From NCBI GenBank assembly GCA_014898415.1, contig RCTD01000018.1, positions 191,001 to 255,000 of the forward strand: 64,000 nucleotides of DNA, given 5' to 3'. Below, in pieces: positions 34,116-45,096 of the stretch. Every line of letters starts with the position of its first letter. Position 1 is the first letter of the stretch. The stretch is from Stromatinia cepivora. Taxonomy: Eukaryota > Ascomycota > Leotiomycetes > Helotiales > Sclerotiniaceae. Under the pieces are notes generated by a model, which was given only the letters and a program-made list of their open reading frames with translations, was not told the origin of the DNA and did not search any database. Both the position numbers and the translations under genes were made by a program.

Positions 34116-34309
34116 TAAAATCAAAGAAAAAAAATATTAGAAAAAATTCGATTCATTCAATGAATAAGCTTTCTAAATTTCCATCATATAGTAAGCTTAT
34201 ACCTACCTACCTACCTCAGCTTCCACGGGACGGGACGAACTGCGAGATAGGTTTCGAGGCGCTTGAAGAAATGTCATTTGGGGAGTGATAGTACTCCATA
34301 CCTATACAA

Positions 34310-34876
34310 ATAAGAGTTATGATCATCACTCACCGCACACTAAGCGAAATCACACCAAAATTAACGATTTTTCAACTTCTCAAACCCTTGTTATACACAT
34401 GAAATATAGAGATAATTTTCTGAAATTTGTATTGATATGAAAAAGAATTATTCGAAATTTGTTAAAAATTAAATAGAATATTTTTGATTAATTTTTGTTT
34501 TGAAATTATATATATTCGAAATCAAAAAAGCAAAAAAAAAAAAGTTCAAAAAAAAAAAAAGTTTAAAAAAATCGCTTATTTTATATGGGGAAAACGTTAT
34601 CCTTACTTTTACTGTATGTTCGAAATTTTAAAAAATTTAAAATTTAAATTTTAAATTAGTGTAACTTTTGAACAAAAATTACCAAAAAAAAAAAATGTAT
34701 TATTTTTTATAATTACACCATAATTAATTATTATATTTCAAAATTTTCATTTATTTTTATTTAACATTGAGAAAGTTATTCGATATTTAATTTTTATATG
34801 AGAAAACATAGTTTTTGCGGGAATTCTGTCACGAAATTCGAATTGGTATGCGGTAAGTAGATTCCAGAACTCTTAT
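34310..34876. mobile_element. Candidate degenerate inverted-repeat element, AT-rich interior
   Basis: The left end (from 34310) reads ATAAGAGTTATGATCATCAC then TCACCGCACACTAA. The right end, read on the minus strand from 34876, is ATAAGAGTTCTGGAATCTAC then TTACCGCATACCAA. The two ends align over about 45 nt with small gaps, ending in CGAAAT-like sequence. The 480 nt between are very AT-rich with A runs. No transposase frame remains. No clear target duplication is seen; both flanks carry CTATA. It could be a RIP-degraded MITE or DNA transposon. Confidence 0.45.
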
Positions 34877-35182
34877 CTATAGGGGGAATGTATCTAGTAG
34901 AAAGTTGTAAAGTTGTGGGTGGGTAGTTGATGTGGTATTGTATTGTATTGTATTATTTTAGGTTCATCGTACACCCTCCCTCACACATCCTCACATCCTC
35001 ACATCCTTTTGTTCAATACTCAACCTTCAATCTTCATCCAACCCTTTATAAATCCATCCATACATATCACATCATATCAAATCATCCCCCTCCCCCCAAC
35101 CCCCTATCTCATCTCCACATTTCCATTTCGATTTCCAATCCCAATCCGAATTCCCAATTCCCAATAGCCATCCATACCTAGT

Positions 35183-35231
35183 CTGCCTCCACGGCAGTGG
35201 CCCCCGGAGGGCCAGCGGAGCGTAATTTTAC
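35183..35231. repeat. Dispersed hairpin repeat, copy 1
   Basis: Reads CTGCCTCCACGGCAGTGGCC, CCCGGAGGGCC and AGCGGAGCGTAATTTTA in order. TGGCCC pairs with GGGCCA and CTCC with GGAG. A related copy is at 46431-46476. Confidence 0.6.
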
Positions 35232-35620
35232 CATCTACTGTTTCCATGTACTGTTTCCTTTTCCAATTTCCAATATCCATTGATCCGGATTTTGGTCATG
35301 AATTCACGGGATATTTGATGCGACTTGAGAAGAAGAGGAATGCGAAAGAGGGGGAAATGGAGATGTAATGCCAATGTATGTAGATTCATCTATAGTAGTG
35401 CGTGATCTAGAAAATTCCTTCGTTCATCCGTCCATCCATCCATCCATCATTTATAAAAAAAAAAAAGACGCCATTCCTGCATTTATCTAGGTATTCGTTT
35501 TGTTTTAATTCGCTTGTAATCAATCAGTCAATCAACCATCCGTGATCAAGGCGCGCAGAGTCGTTCCTTTTGTTGCCCCTTAATCGTCCCTTCGCTTCTC
35601 CATTCTATCCACCACTCCAT

Positions 35621-36765
35621 CTAAAGAATCGTGCCGAAGCTATTTGTTATCATCAGCATGTATCCAAGTATAAGATCCCCAACGGGGCTTTCAAAACTTA
35701 CCCAAAAGTCTGTTTAATACTCCTAACATAATATTCACTCCAATTTCTCTTGGTAACCTCTTCCTGACCAACCGGAACACCAGACCAAGAAACCCTCATA
35801 ACCGTCACATTATCAACATCATTTTGATCAAAGTTAATTTCCAATCTTGAGAAATGTCCTGTGGGCCATTGATCAAGTCTCCAACTTTGTACGATTTTTG
35901 TTGGTTCAACCAATTCAAGGTATTCACCGGAAACATTTCCTCCGAAAAGTTCGAATTTTCCTCCTTCCTTTGCACCTTCAAATAATTTTGGTGCGGCGCG
36001 TGTAAATGCGGAAATTCGGGCTGGATCGGTAAATGTTTGATAAAGTTCTGAAGCTGGAGCTCTGAATTCTTCATTATCGGTGACAGTGACGGTATTAACT
36101 AAAGAGGAACCCTTATTGGTGGTTGTGCTTGTAGATTGAATCGGAGCATTATGAGGATATGTCTTTGCGGCTGTGATCTTGGTTGATGGATTTGCATCTG
36201 GTGCATGTTGAATATCCTTTCCATGTTCTGAAATGAGAGCAGGCCCCAATTGTGCGAATTGTTTGCGAAGCTGAGGAATGATTTTTGCACGAACAAGATC
36301 CTTAACGGGTGCTTTAGAGTTGGCATCGGAATAAATATCTATGTCAAACTAAAAATCACATTAGACACTTTATCTTATGTATCCATTCATGGGATGACAA
36401 AACATACAACATATTCATTTTCTTCGGTATCATGAGCAACTTCAGGAATTGTGATGGTACCACTAACGGATCCATCATCTTTGGTTTTGCCTAGTCCAAT
36501 TAGACATAAATTCATAATATTGACTATAACTACAGGGCATACCTGAATACTCAATAACGAGCTTGACATCAAATATGGTAATAACCTTTCCCTTTCGTTG
36601 ATTAACATCAACATCTCCATCCATACTAATCAATTTATCCAATTGAGCGGTAACACCATCCTCCTCAGCCTTGATCTCTTTTATATTATCCTCTAACCAT
36701 TGTTTTGCCCATGTTGAAGCATCTTTGTTAACCCAATGCCAATTGTTTGGATTGTGAAGAACCAT
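35621..36765 (-). CDS. AHA1: Aha1, activator of Hsp90 ATPase
   Basis: Cytosolic co-chaperone that stimulates the Hsp90 ATPase. Four exons on the minus strand: 36765-36543, 36490-36408, 36348-35702 and 35639-35621 (19 nt), 323 aa. The N-terminal domain begins MVLHNPNNWHWVNKDASTWA, the conserved NNWHW..K motif that contacts Hsp90, and runs to about residue 150. A Thr/Ser-rich linker follows, then the C-terminal AHSA1 domain (FRAPASELYQTFTDPARISAFT.., GGKFELFGGNVSGEYLELVE, IVQSWRLDQWP). The last tiny exon supplies GFGTIL after ..KQTF, matching the family end TFGFGxxL. The frame upstream of 36765 is open but not conserved, so the ATG at 36765 is preferred. Confidence 0.93.
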
Positions 36766-38644
36766 ATTGATCGAAGTTTGATTGAGAGTTTGAGAATCTG
36801 CCAAATTGAATGTTAGTAACATGCATAGGAATGAATGTGATAAAATTTCAAAATGTGAAAGCAGTTTTTGTTGTTCAGAAGGAGGCCTGAAGGCCATAGC
36901 ATTGTCTTCAAAGATATGAGTACAAATCGACTCAGACTGGTGCCAGCTTGTGTCTCATCATAAAAAAAAAAGAGATGGAGGAATTTGGGAGGAGACTTTG
37001 CACATACCTTTTTTATTAGAAGAATGAATTGAATCTAGATAATCATTAAGAAGTTACGAAGTTTGATGTTGAAGTGTTTTTGTATTGAAGAAAGAAAGAA
37101 AAGTGTTTAAGAAGTGGTAGAAAAGAAGAAGGTGTGGTGGTGGGAAGAAAGGCAGAAGTAAGTAGGTAAGAAATTAATTTGAAGAAGAAATCAAAAGAAT
37201 GAATTGGAACTTTTGAAGAGAAGAGAAGCCTTCGAGGATAGTGGGGCTGAATTCAAATATGGTGTAGCGTGCAAAATGATTGATGCCTTAAATTGGAGCA
37301 TATAGGTTCTCAGGCATCTCTGACTTTCGAAGTAGGCCAAACACTGATTTGGATATTTATTTAATGAGCTCTAGACAACCATCACTAGCTATATCTATCA
37401 CCTGACATGCACAACCCTTATATGAAATTACCATTATATATTCAACCGGAGCGGATCTTAGTTGGCGTAAGTTTCCTTCCATCGGATGGTTGGTCAAACT
37501 CGGAGGTCTCTCTAGCTTGATATTAAGAACTTCGTAAACTTCAAAGCCAAGTTGCATTCGACAGTTATTGGAGTTCACAAGTTGTCGGCTTCATCACAAC
37601 TCCTCTACCTCAATCCAAAGGACGATCACGATCACGATCACGATCACGGCTCCTATATCTATCTACTATGTATGTCCCACATAGCCACTAATTTTTAAGA
37701 GTCAAGAATCATAAATCATATCAATCAAAATCCCATCCCCCTTTCCGCAAGCGATGAAGCTTTTCCGGTAGGCTAATAAACATGAATGAATCTTGATATG
37801 TGGCTGCGAACGTCATTTTCATTTCATCCTTGTCAATTCCAGCCACTCATTCATTCCTTGAACGATAAGTATGATTATGATTATCAAGAATTGACTTTTA
37901 TAGATCTGCAGCAGCTTGGATCGAGCCTTTCAATCGATGAACCTTTTCAAACAGAGTTTTGATACTATTATTATTTTAATTTATCTTCATTCTCGTCTTA
38001 TACACGAACCTAAAGTAACACCAAGCTTCAAGCCCTACTATCAATAAGGCTTACACTTTTATCTAATTTCGTCGGAACTCTCATTCTTAACATCAATTCC
38101 GGTAGCACCGGTATTAAGGAAGACTACTTTAAGTTGAAGATATAAAATATCAATGTAGAACTAATAAGTATTTCCGTTGATCAAGTAACTGACATATTCC
38201 GTTTGCATATCTTGGCACATCTCCGAAGTTGCACATTTTGTTCCAATTTCGGTCTTCCAAGACTTCAAGGTTAGTTAGTTAGTAACTGACTGGTCGTTAA
38301 CACTCAGAATGTGCTCCTTACGCACTTCATCTCCATATGACGTAGTTAGACAGTTAGACCCTCAAACCCCCCCAAAAAAAGATAATCGTACTTTTCTACC
38401 AAGATCATCCATCAAGCGTATTTACTTCCACTCTTTTCTCTTTTTCCTTTTATATCAAACACAAAATATCCAGTTGCTTTAACTTCTTGTATCTTCATTA
38501 TTAAAGGTTCAATTATTCTCACCAATCAAACAACATAATCCTTTGTTTATTTATTCTTCATTGATAACTTTAACCTATTATCTTTGAGAGAAATACACAC
38601 CTTTCAAGGAAAAGAATAACCTGTTCAATTACAATAACTTCAAA
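36766..38644. other. Intergenic region
   Basis: Divergent flanks of AHA1 and the membrane-protein gene. Contains (GATCAC)4 at about 37624-37647. The minus frame at 37357-37578 shows no conserved sequence. 36960-37250 is the purine-rich AHA1 leader and promoter. Confidence 0.5.
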
Positions 38645-39651
38645 ATGACAATTATATGGGGTTTAGATCTCAAGGAGATGCAATGGGGAAAGTTCAAGGG
38701 AGGTTACATGTTCAATCAAATCTATCATCTTCGGAAAACCAAGATGATTGTCTATCAAATCGCCATGATATTATGCGTTTGTTCCGAATCAGTAGGAACC
38801 GCTGCTCTAAGTGGTAAGAACCTCTTTTATCAAAACTTACTATCAATCATTGGAAGTACAGGACTAATAGTTATTTCATCTCAGATTATGTTGATCAACG
38901 AGATGGCATAAAATCACGATACGGCTATCATACTTCAGTTAGAGATATTGTTGGAATTTTCTCATTCAACATATTTGTCGGTATAGCAGTTGCCACAATC
39001 TTTGGTTCCGGATTCTTTTTCGATCTTTTCTGGCCTCAACGTCATGAAACTCCTGCTGTGAAGATGGCATGGAAGATTTGTTCGGTTTTGATGTGTATCT
39101 TTACTTTCGCAGATGCTATTGCTCTTACCGTAAGTATATCATATTATCATTCCATTTACTGCAATTGAGTTGCTAATTATCTTAATACAGGTCATTGTAG
39201 CTACACAAAGAGCAACTATCGATGGATTGACAAACTCAGAAGCACAAAGATATTTTGATTTGAATGGTCCACCAAATCCTATTTACCGTAAAAATGCATA
39301 TTGCGTTGCTTCCACTGTACTTTTATGGCTTGGTATGCTAGGTACATTCGCTAGGTCAGTTTTCCCAGTCCATCTGTCATCGGAACTACCAACTAACCCA
39401 TATGTAGTACATACATCATGTGGAAATCCATTGCTCATGATAAGAAATTCGATACACCTTTCGCAGCTGGCAAAGGACCAGCCGATGATCCATGGGATAG
39501 ATCCAACCGACCAGGCACCGAATTAGAAAAAGCACCTCCATCTACCTCTACCGAAACCCCAGTTCAAGCTCACAATACTGATCTGGAACAAGGCAGAGGT
39601 GCTGTTCACAATGGACCCATTTCGCCAGAAACAAACCCAATTGCCAATTAA
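38645..39651 (+). CDS. Four-TM membrane protein of unknown function
   Basis: Exons are 38645-38813, 38885-39129, 39191-39354 and 39408-39651, 273 aa. I do not know a named function; the layout resembles uncharacterised ascomycete membrane proteins. Four hydrophobic segments are visible: about residues 30-56 (MIVYQIAMILCVCSESVGTA), 78-108 (VGIFSFNIFVGIAVATIFGS), 115-145 (ICSVLMCIFTFADAIALT then VIVA) and 175-200 (AYCVASTVLLWLGMLGTFAS). A hydrophilic tail from about 205 is rich in Pro, Thr and Glu. Conserved-looking polar spots are MFNQIYHLRKTK before TM1 and LNGPPNPIYRKN before TM4. The long pyrimidine-rich leader (38390-38640) is typical of fungal promoters. Transport, sensing or structure: no basis to choose. 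Confidence 0.75.
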
Positions 39652-39751
39652 TCAAACGCTTCGCCCTCCTCTCATATACCTCTACCGGAGACTCTTCTTG
39701 AGCTTAGGTTGCAACAGCTCAATCTTAGTTAACTATTCGAAATGTCGTCAA

Positions 39752-39945
39752 GTGCGCCCGGGAAAAAATTGCAAGATGTGCGAGAAATCATTTACGAGAC
39801 CCAGTTCTTTACAAACACATGCGTAATCACACTGGGGACAAATCATTTCCTTGCGATATTGCAAATTGCGACAGACATTTCGCAGTCCAATCCGACTTAC
39901 GAACATAAACAAGAACATGGCGATGTTGATGGTGTCGGTGGGTAG
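39752..39945 (+). pseudogene. Broken two-finger C2H2 zinc-finger relic
   Basis: Three frames together carry two C2H2 fingers. Finger 1 begins CKMCEKSFTRPSSLQTH (39770-39820; C-x2-C-x12-H). Two nt are then missing, after which a new frame reads HTGDKSFPCDIANCDRHF then AVQSDLRT (C-x4-C-x12), where two nt are missing again before HKQEHGDVDGVGG, which ends at a stop (39943-39945). Each break falls at the first zinc-binding His of a finger. The FTRPSSLQTH..HTG pattern is that of a known ascomycete C2H2 family. No start, promoter or other domain is visible. It lies 100 nt after the membrane-protein gene on the same strand, so it may sit in its 3' UTR. Confidence 0.7.
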
Positions 39946-40685
39946 ATAGAAAAGATGGGGGTAGAGCTGTTGTTCACGACGGAGATGCAGAGGAATCGCT
40001 ATCGCCATGAACAAAGCCGACTGCAGTACACCAAACTTATCCTGGCATATAGACCTACATGCGTTGTGTGGAGACGAATTGAATTGAATTGAGCGAAGCG
40101 GAGATGAGATACTGTCCAGTGACTGATATACAAAATTCGAAATGAAACGGAACAAAAAAGGAGAAAAGGGAAGGAAAAACTTTATATACCCACACCACAA
40201 CACAGCGCAGCATTAATATGGTTAATCTATCTTAATATCAATATTCTATTGAGATGAATGGAATAAGCGATTCTGCATGCACGCAGAAGCAAAGGAAAGG
40301 AAGGGAACTATTGATACCAGGAATAAATAGAAATGGAATTGGAGATTGGCGTTGCAGGATGGGGATGTGGGATATTGATAGATACCGATACTTTAATTTA
40401 CTTGAATTAGTTTCTGATAAAGAGAATTATCTACCTACATACCTATTCACCTACCAAATATATATCAACCCTGGTAACCGTCATCTACCATCTACCATCT
40501 ACCATCCATCATCCATCATTCTATCTTTTTACTCTGCTATACTATACTCTACTCTACTCTACTCTGCTCTGCTCTATCCTATCAATTATACTTCTCCATT
40601 GCACTTCCCTACACCCGCACTCACACTTCACACTTCACACTTCACGCACACACAAAAGCGAAACCAAGTCCTGAGAGTAAACCTT

Positions 40686-40735
40686 TTAATCCTTAATCCT
40701 TAATCCTTAATCCTTAATCCTTAATCCTTAATCCT
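40686..40735. repeat. (TTAATCC)n, about 7 copies
   Basis: A perfect 7-nt tandem repeat of about 50 nt, internal to the window. It is not the fungal telomere repeat TTAGGG. Confidence 0.9.
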
Positions 40736-40910
40736 TACCGTATAATAAAATCTCACATCTCATTTCTTATTTCTCATAATCTTTTCTCATTCCACGATTT
40801 GAACGTCTGATTGTATGATATTATATAATTGTAAAATTGTATCATGGTATTGTATTATATCTACCTAATATCTACTTCCCCTCCTTCCTTCCCCCACCCC
40901 CCCTCACTAG

Positions 40911-40960
40911 CAAAATATCATAGAGCGAAGCAAAGCAAAATATCATAGAGCGAAGCAAAG
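40911..40960. repeat. 25-nt perfect direct repeat, two copies
   Basis: Unit CAAAATATCATAGAGCGAAG plus CAAAG, twice without a gap (40911-40935, 40936-40960). Confidence 0.9.
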
Positions 40961-41830
40961 CAAAAGCTCATTTCTTCTGCTCCTTCGTGAAAGCATTAGC
41001 TCAAGCTCAAGCTCAAGCTCAAGCCAAGCCAAGCACGTTAATTAGTACGTAAGCGAGTAATTGCTCTTCCATATCTAATTTTGCGCCATTCTCCTCCAAA
41101 AAACCCATCGTTTTGCAAAGGAGGTAGAGCTTGTTTGCTATTAGAATTGATCGGTATTAGGGTATCGGTATGTAGAGACAGAACCCTCAACTCCCATCCA
41201 TTTTTTCGGCTCCCGTCTACAACGCCTCTTCACTCCGCCTTCACCCTCCATCCATCCAATCGCAGCACCTATCCCTTTCCCTCCTTGCCCTCCCCAACCC
41301 TAAAAGAAAAAAACATCAACACCAGCCAGAAAACCTAGTCCAGGCCAGCCTAGCTTATACTATACGTATAGACATACCCTACACCATAAACGAATCGCTT
41401 GTACTTTGAACAACTAAGATTGCAGATGAGAAAGAAGGAGCATATCGTATCATATCAGAGATGAGACGAGACGACACACGAAAAGGGAAGAAGAGTGAGA
41501 AGAAAAATCGAGGAACTCCTAAGTTGGGAAAAGAGAAACAAGAATTCCTCGCTATGCATTCAAAATTAGGATGCACCATATGAAACTCCCTTTGCTTCTC
41601 CTAAAACGCCCCATAAATCAGTCAATCTGAGGATTTGAACCTCAAAGACATATACTGTAAGAAAATATAAAGCAAAGATGAAAGCCGAATAAATAGGGTA
41701 TACCCCATCCCCTTTCCCATTCCCATAGCCGTTTTCCCGATGAGTGTGAATTTGATGAATATGACTAATTCTATTTCATACATTCTCGGGAGTTGATTTT
41801 CATTAGACGTTTAAAATTTCATACATTCGT

Positions 41831-44800
41831 TTATGCGTTTGCATTTTCACCAACTTCGACGATTCTTTCGGTTTCGTCTATGCTTGGTAATAGAATACGA
41901 TGACCACGTTCGGATTTTGGAACACCATCTCTGGATGCACCGAAATCAAGGACCTGGAGTAATTATTAGAAAAAATGAAAAGTTTGATATGCAAAGGAGT
42001 AATAACTAACCTCGACAAATGTGAAATTTTCACGCTGGACGGCTGCAACACATCTTCGTTCATCGAATTTGACTTGCCAAACACCACTTAAATCACCCAA
42101 AAGGTCCTTGATGCATTCACCAGTTTTCACATCCCACATCTTCAAGGTACGATCTGATCCAGAGATAACCTTTTGTCCATCATGTTGGAAACAAGTAATG
42201 GCACCTGTATGTGCACTCAATGTGCTCTTGCACACACCACTTTCTGGATCCCAAATCCGTAATGTTGAATCTGCAGCTGCTGAGACGAGACGTTCATCAC
42301 GTAAGTCTAAAAGACCAACAAGTGATGTATGACCTTCAAGTGTGAATAAACAAGACCCAGTCTCAAGAGACCAAACCTTAACATATGTATCCATGGAACC
42401 ACTGATACATCTGTTACGGCTATGATCCAAAACAACACTATATACCTTTGCGGTATGTCCTTGTAGACGATGTAAGACTTCACCTGTTGAGATTTTCCAT
42501 ACTCTCACAGTACAGTCGTAACTACCACTCACTAAAGTATCTTGATGTGCAGCGATAGCACGAACAGAATGAGTATGTCCAGCCAATACTCGAACGAAGT
42601 AAGGGCAATCAGCATCATTAGTTGGTGGTCCTGTTTGAATGTATCGCTTATCTCCTTGGGCTGGTAGCTTCCATACGCGTAATTGAGAGTCACGAGAACC
42701 GGTAATAATGAGGGGTTGCTCGGGAATCATAATAGATTGACCACTTGCTGTCTTGCCAGCTTCTGATGGCATAAGAATTTGTAAACATCGTACAGTTGAT
42801 GTATGGCCATGGAAAACTTGAGTGCAAAGACCTTTTTCAATATCCCATACCCGTACTGAACGGTCAGTAGATCCAGAAACAAGAACATTTCCTTCATATT
42901 GTAAAGCCCAAACACCTCCATCATGTCCCTCAAGCTTTTTGCGTAGAGCTCCAGTTTTCGTATCGTAGACATGAATACATGTATCATCACTACCTGTCAA
43001 AATCTTCTCATCGTCAAATTGAAGACATGTAATTACATGTGACGGGTGAGCTTTGAATGCCATATGATGAGGTTCAACGGCACGATTCGTCCAGCTATGA
43101 CGAAGAAAATAGTGACGACGATACAAAGATTTGAAGAGATGAAGTTTTCGTAATCCTGGAAGACCTAATTCAGGATTTGGTACCGCTAATGCAGCAGCAC
43201 AAGCAGCGCTTAATGGGCCTTCAGATTTGTGGTATTTGGATACTTCATCTAATTTTTTGGTTGAAACGTCGTTACCTATTGCTCTTCTCTTTGCGCGTTC
43301 CGATCCCAAATTCCCAGTGGTCCTCTTTCTTTTAGTGGTAGCTCGAGATCTTCTAGTTGCATCAACCTTGCTACCACTACCAGGTATGCAGACTTCTCCA
43401 TTGACTGATTTGTCTTTAATGCTCAAATCCTTTTCATAACCATCTGGTCCATAAGGATCTTGCCATGCCCATCCTTGACGTATTGCTCGCTCGAGTTCTT
43501 CGGGTTGGAGCACGAAACCATCACGATCAAAGAGTTCTTTCCATCCTGTTTCATTGGAGTCAATGACATTTCTCCAGCGCTTCGAAACTTGAGCGGCACG
43601 GCAAAGGTCTTTGTGATCCAGATAACTTAGAATATGTAGGCTTAGTTCAGTGGGAAGCTCATCAAGGAAATCGCACATCAAAGCGGGATTGACAAACCCC
43701 GCAACAGCCCGAAGAGTCTTCTTTGAGCACCTTCGACTAAGCTGATACATCATAAGAGTCTTCAATTCACTTGGCATCGCATCGAAAGTATCCAGCATAG
43801 AACCAATCTCCATAACAGTAGAAATTTGTGAATGTAATCCTGTAGATGCGATACATCGATCTCGAGCTGTATTTGTCTCGGATACCTGAAGAGCGTACTC
43901 GTCTAATATCCCCTGACTATCACCATTATCATCATTGTCGAATGTTGGGGAAGTAGCAGTAGGCGAAAGGCCAGGGCTAGGGAGGCTTGCGTTTTGAGCA
44001 GCCGCAGTATTCAAATGCGGACGCTGTCCTTGCGCGAAATTTATACCCAGACCAGACTCCTCAAGGTCGGATTCTGCAATTGGGGGTGTAGCAACTGCGC
44101 TATTGAATGTTTCATCATTTGCGATTTCTGAATGACTTTCCAGATTTTCGAATGAGTCGTTTTGACTTAAAACGGATTGAGGGGTGTATACATTAGTTTG
44201 AAATCGAGGAGGTAGTGTTGGAGCGACATCTTTTGAGGATAATTCTACTTCTGACATATCGGGTGTTGCTGGCAGATCGGGCAGGTGCATACCGAGACCA
44301 AGGTTCCGACGTCGAGTTTCATTGTGGGCAGTCAAACCAGCATCTTTGGCTTCATTCTTGAAAACTTCTTGTGCCTGCGAGCTGCTGGGCCTTGAACTAA
44401 TACTGGCAGGTCGATAATCGGATATTCCCTTCGATTTCAAAGATTTTCTCAAGTTGCTAGTTTCTGTATCGGATCTGATGATTCGGTCTGTTCTGTCCAA
44501 CCCATCTCTAAACTGCTCACGATTCTCTCTTGATTGATGACGCGGACGAGGGTTATGGAGAGGCTGCGTTTGTAAATTCTAGAAAATTTCCACGATTAGT
44601 ACCACAAAGTCCAAAAAAAATGTACGAGACAATGGAATATCCGAACCTCGTGCATGATATTTTGTAAATCATTTTCCTCATACTCCATTTGTTGTCCATC
44701 AAGTTCGTATGAAAACCTGGTAAGTTCGGGAGGAGTTGGCTTAAATGCCAAAGGATATTCCTTTGCATCTAGGCTATCAACTGGTCGAGGGTTTTGAAAG

Positions 44801-45096
44801 AGTAATGAAGGATAGGATCGCTTGGTTGTAGTAGTGGTAGTAACAGTTTTCGTTTCTATAATATCCTCCAACTCCACTTGTAACCTCGATGTATGTCCAC
44901 CTGTATCATCTCCATCTTCCCATCCTAAAGAAACGGTCTGACTTGGGTGTCGAGTCTCAAAACTATGCTTCACCAACTTCGAATTCGAAATGAAGGGACT
45001 CGGAGAGGCTTCTGATACAAATTTTTGGGGTCCGGACATTTCAGCACTTTGGGAAGGATTTCGATGTTTACTCTGAGGTCTATGAGGAGGATCCAT
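41831..45096 (-). CDS. CDC4: Cdc4-type F-box/WD40 protein (SCF substrate receptor)
   Basis: Substrate receptor of an SCF ubiquitin ligase that recognises phosphodegrons. Exons are 45096-44647, 44578-42011 and 41953-41831, 1,046 aa. A long disordered N-terminus is followed by a dimerisation-type helix (DAMPSELKTLMMYQLSRRCS, about 417-445) and an F-box (about 454-497: FLDELPTELSLHILSYLD.. VSKRWRNVID). A basic patch (ATTKRKRTTGN) may be a nuclear signal. Eight WD repeats follow, from HVITCLQFDDEKILTGSDD to GVWQVKFDERRCVAAVQREN; an eight-bladed propeller is the Cdc4/Fbw7 signature. The Met30/SconB hallmark Cys-rich segment after the F-box is absent, which argues for Cdc4. The last short exon adds a charged tail. 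Confidence 0.87.

Larger units (their letters stand above)
33716..35620. other. Intergenic with repeats
   Basis: Contains a polypyrimidine tract (about 33789-33895), a 12-nt minisatellite, an AT-rich element with inverted-repeat ends (34310-34876), and a hairpin repeat at 35183-35231. 34927-35180 is a C/T/A-rich low-complexity stretch. I see no gene. Confidence 0.55.
39946..41830. other. Intergenic with short repeats
   Basis: Rich in simple repeats: ACCATCT/CCATCAT and CTACT runs (about 40,480-40,580), (TTAATCC)7 at about 40686-40735, a 25-nt direct repeat (40911-40960) and (AAGCTC)n at about 40997-41022. The small frames at 40254-40703 and 41081-41338 are built from these repeats and are not credible genes. 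41,600-41,830 is the CDC4 3' flank. Confidence 0.55.

Noticed and set aside
40686..40735. Interstitial telomere repeat
   Set aside because: The unit TTAATCC is not TTAGGG and no telomere-associated sequence surrounds it.
41610..41720. Possible minus-strand tRNA T-arm (GGTTCAAATCC with a perfect 5-bp stem) near the CDC4 3' end
   Set aside because: No matching 5' acceptor strand or A-box is found upstream on that strand; it is probably CDC4 3' UTR.
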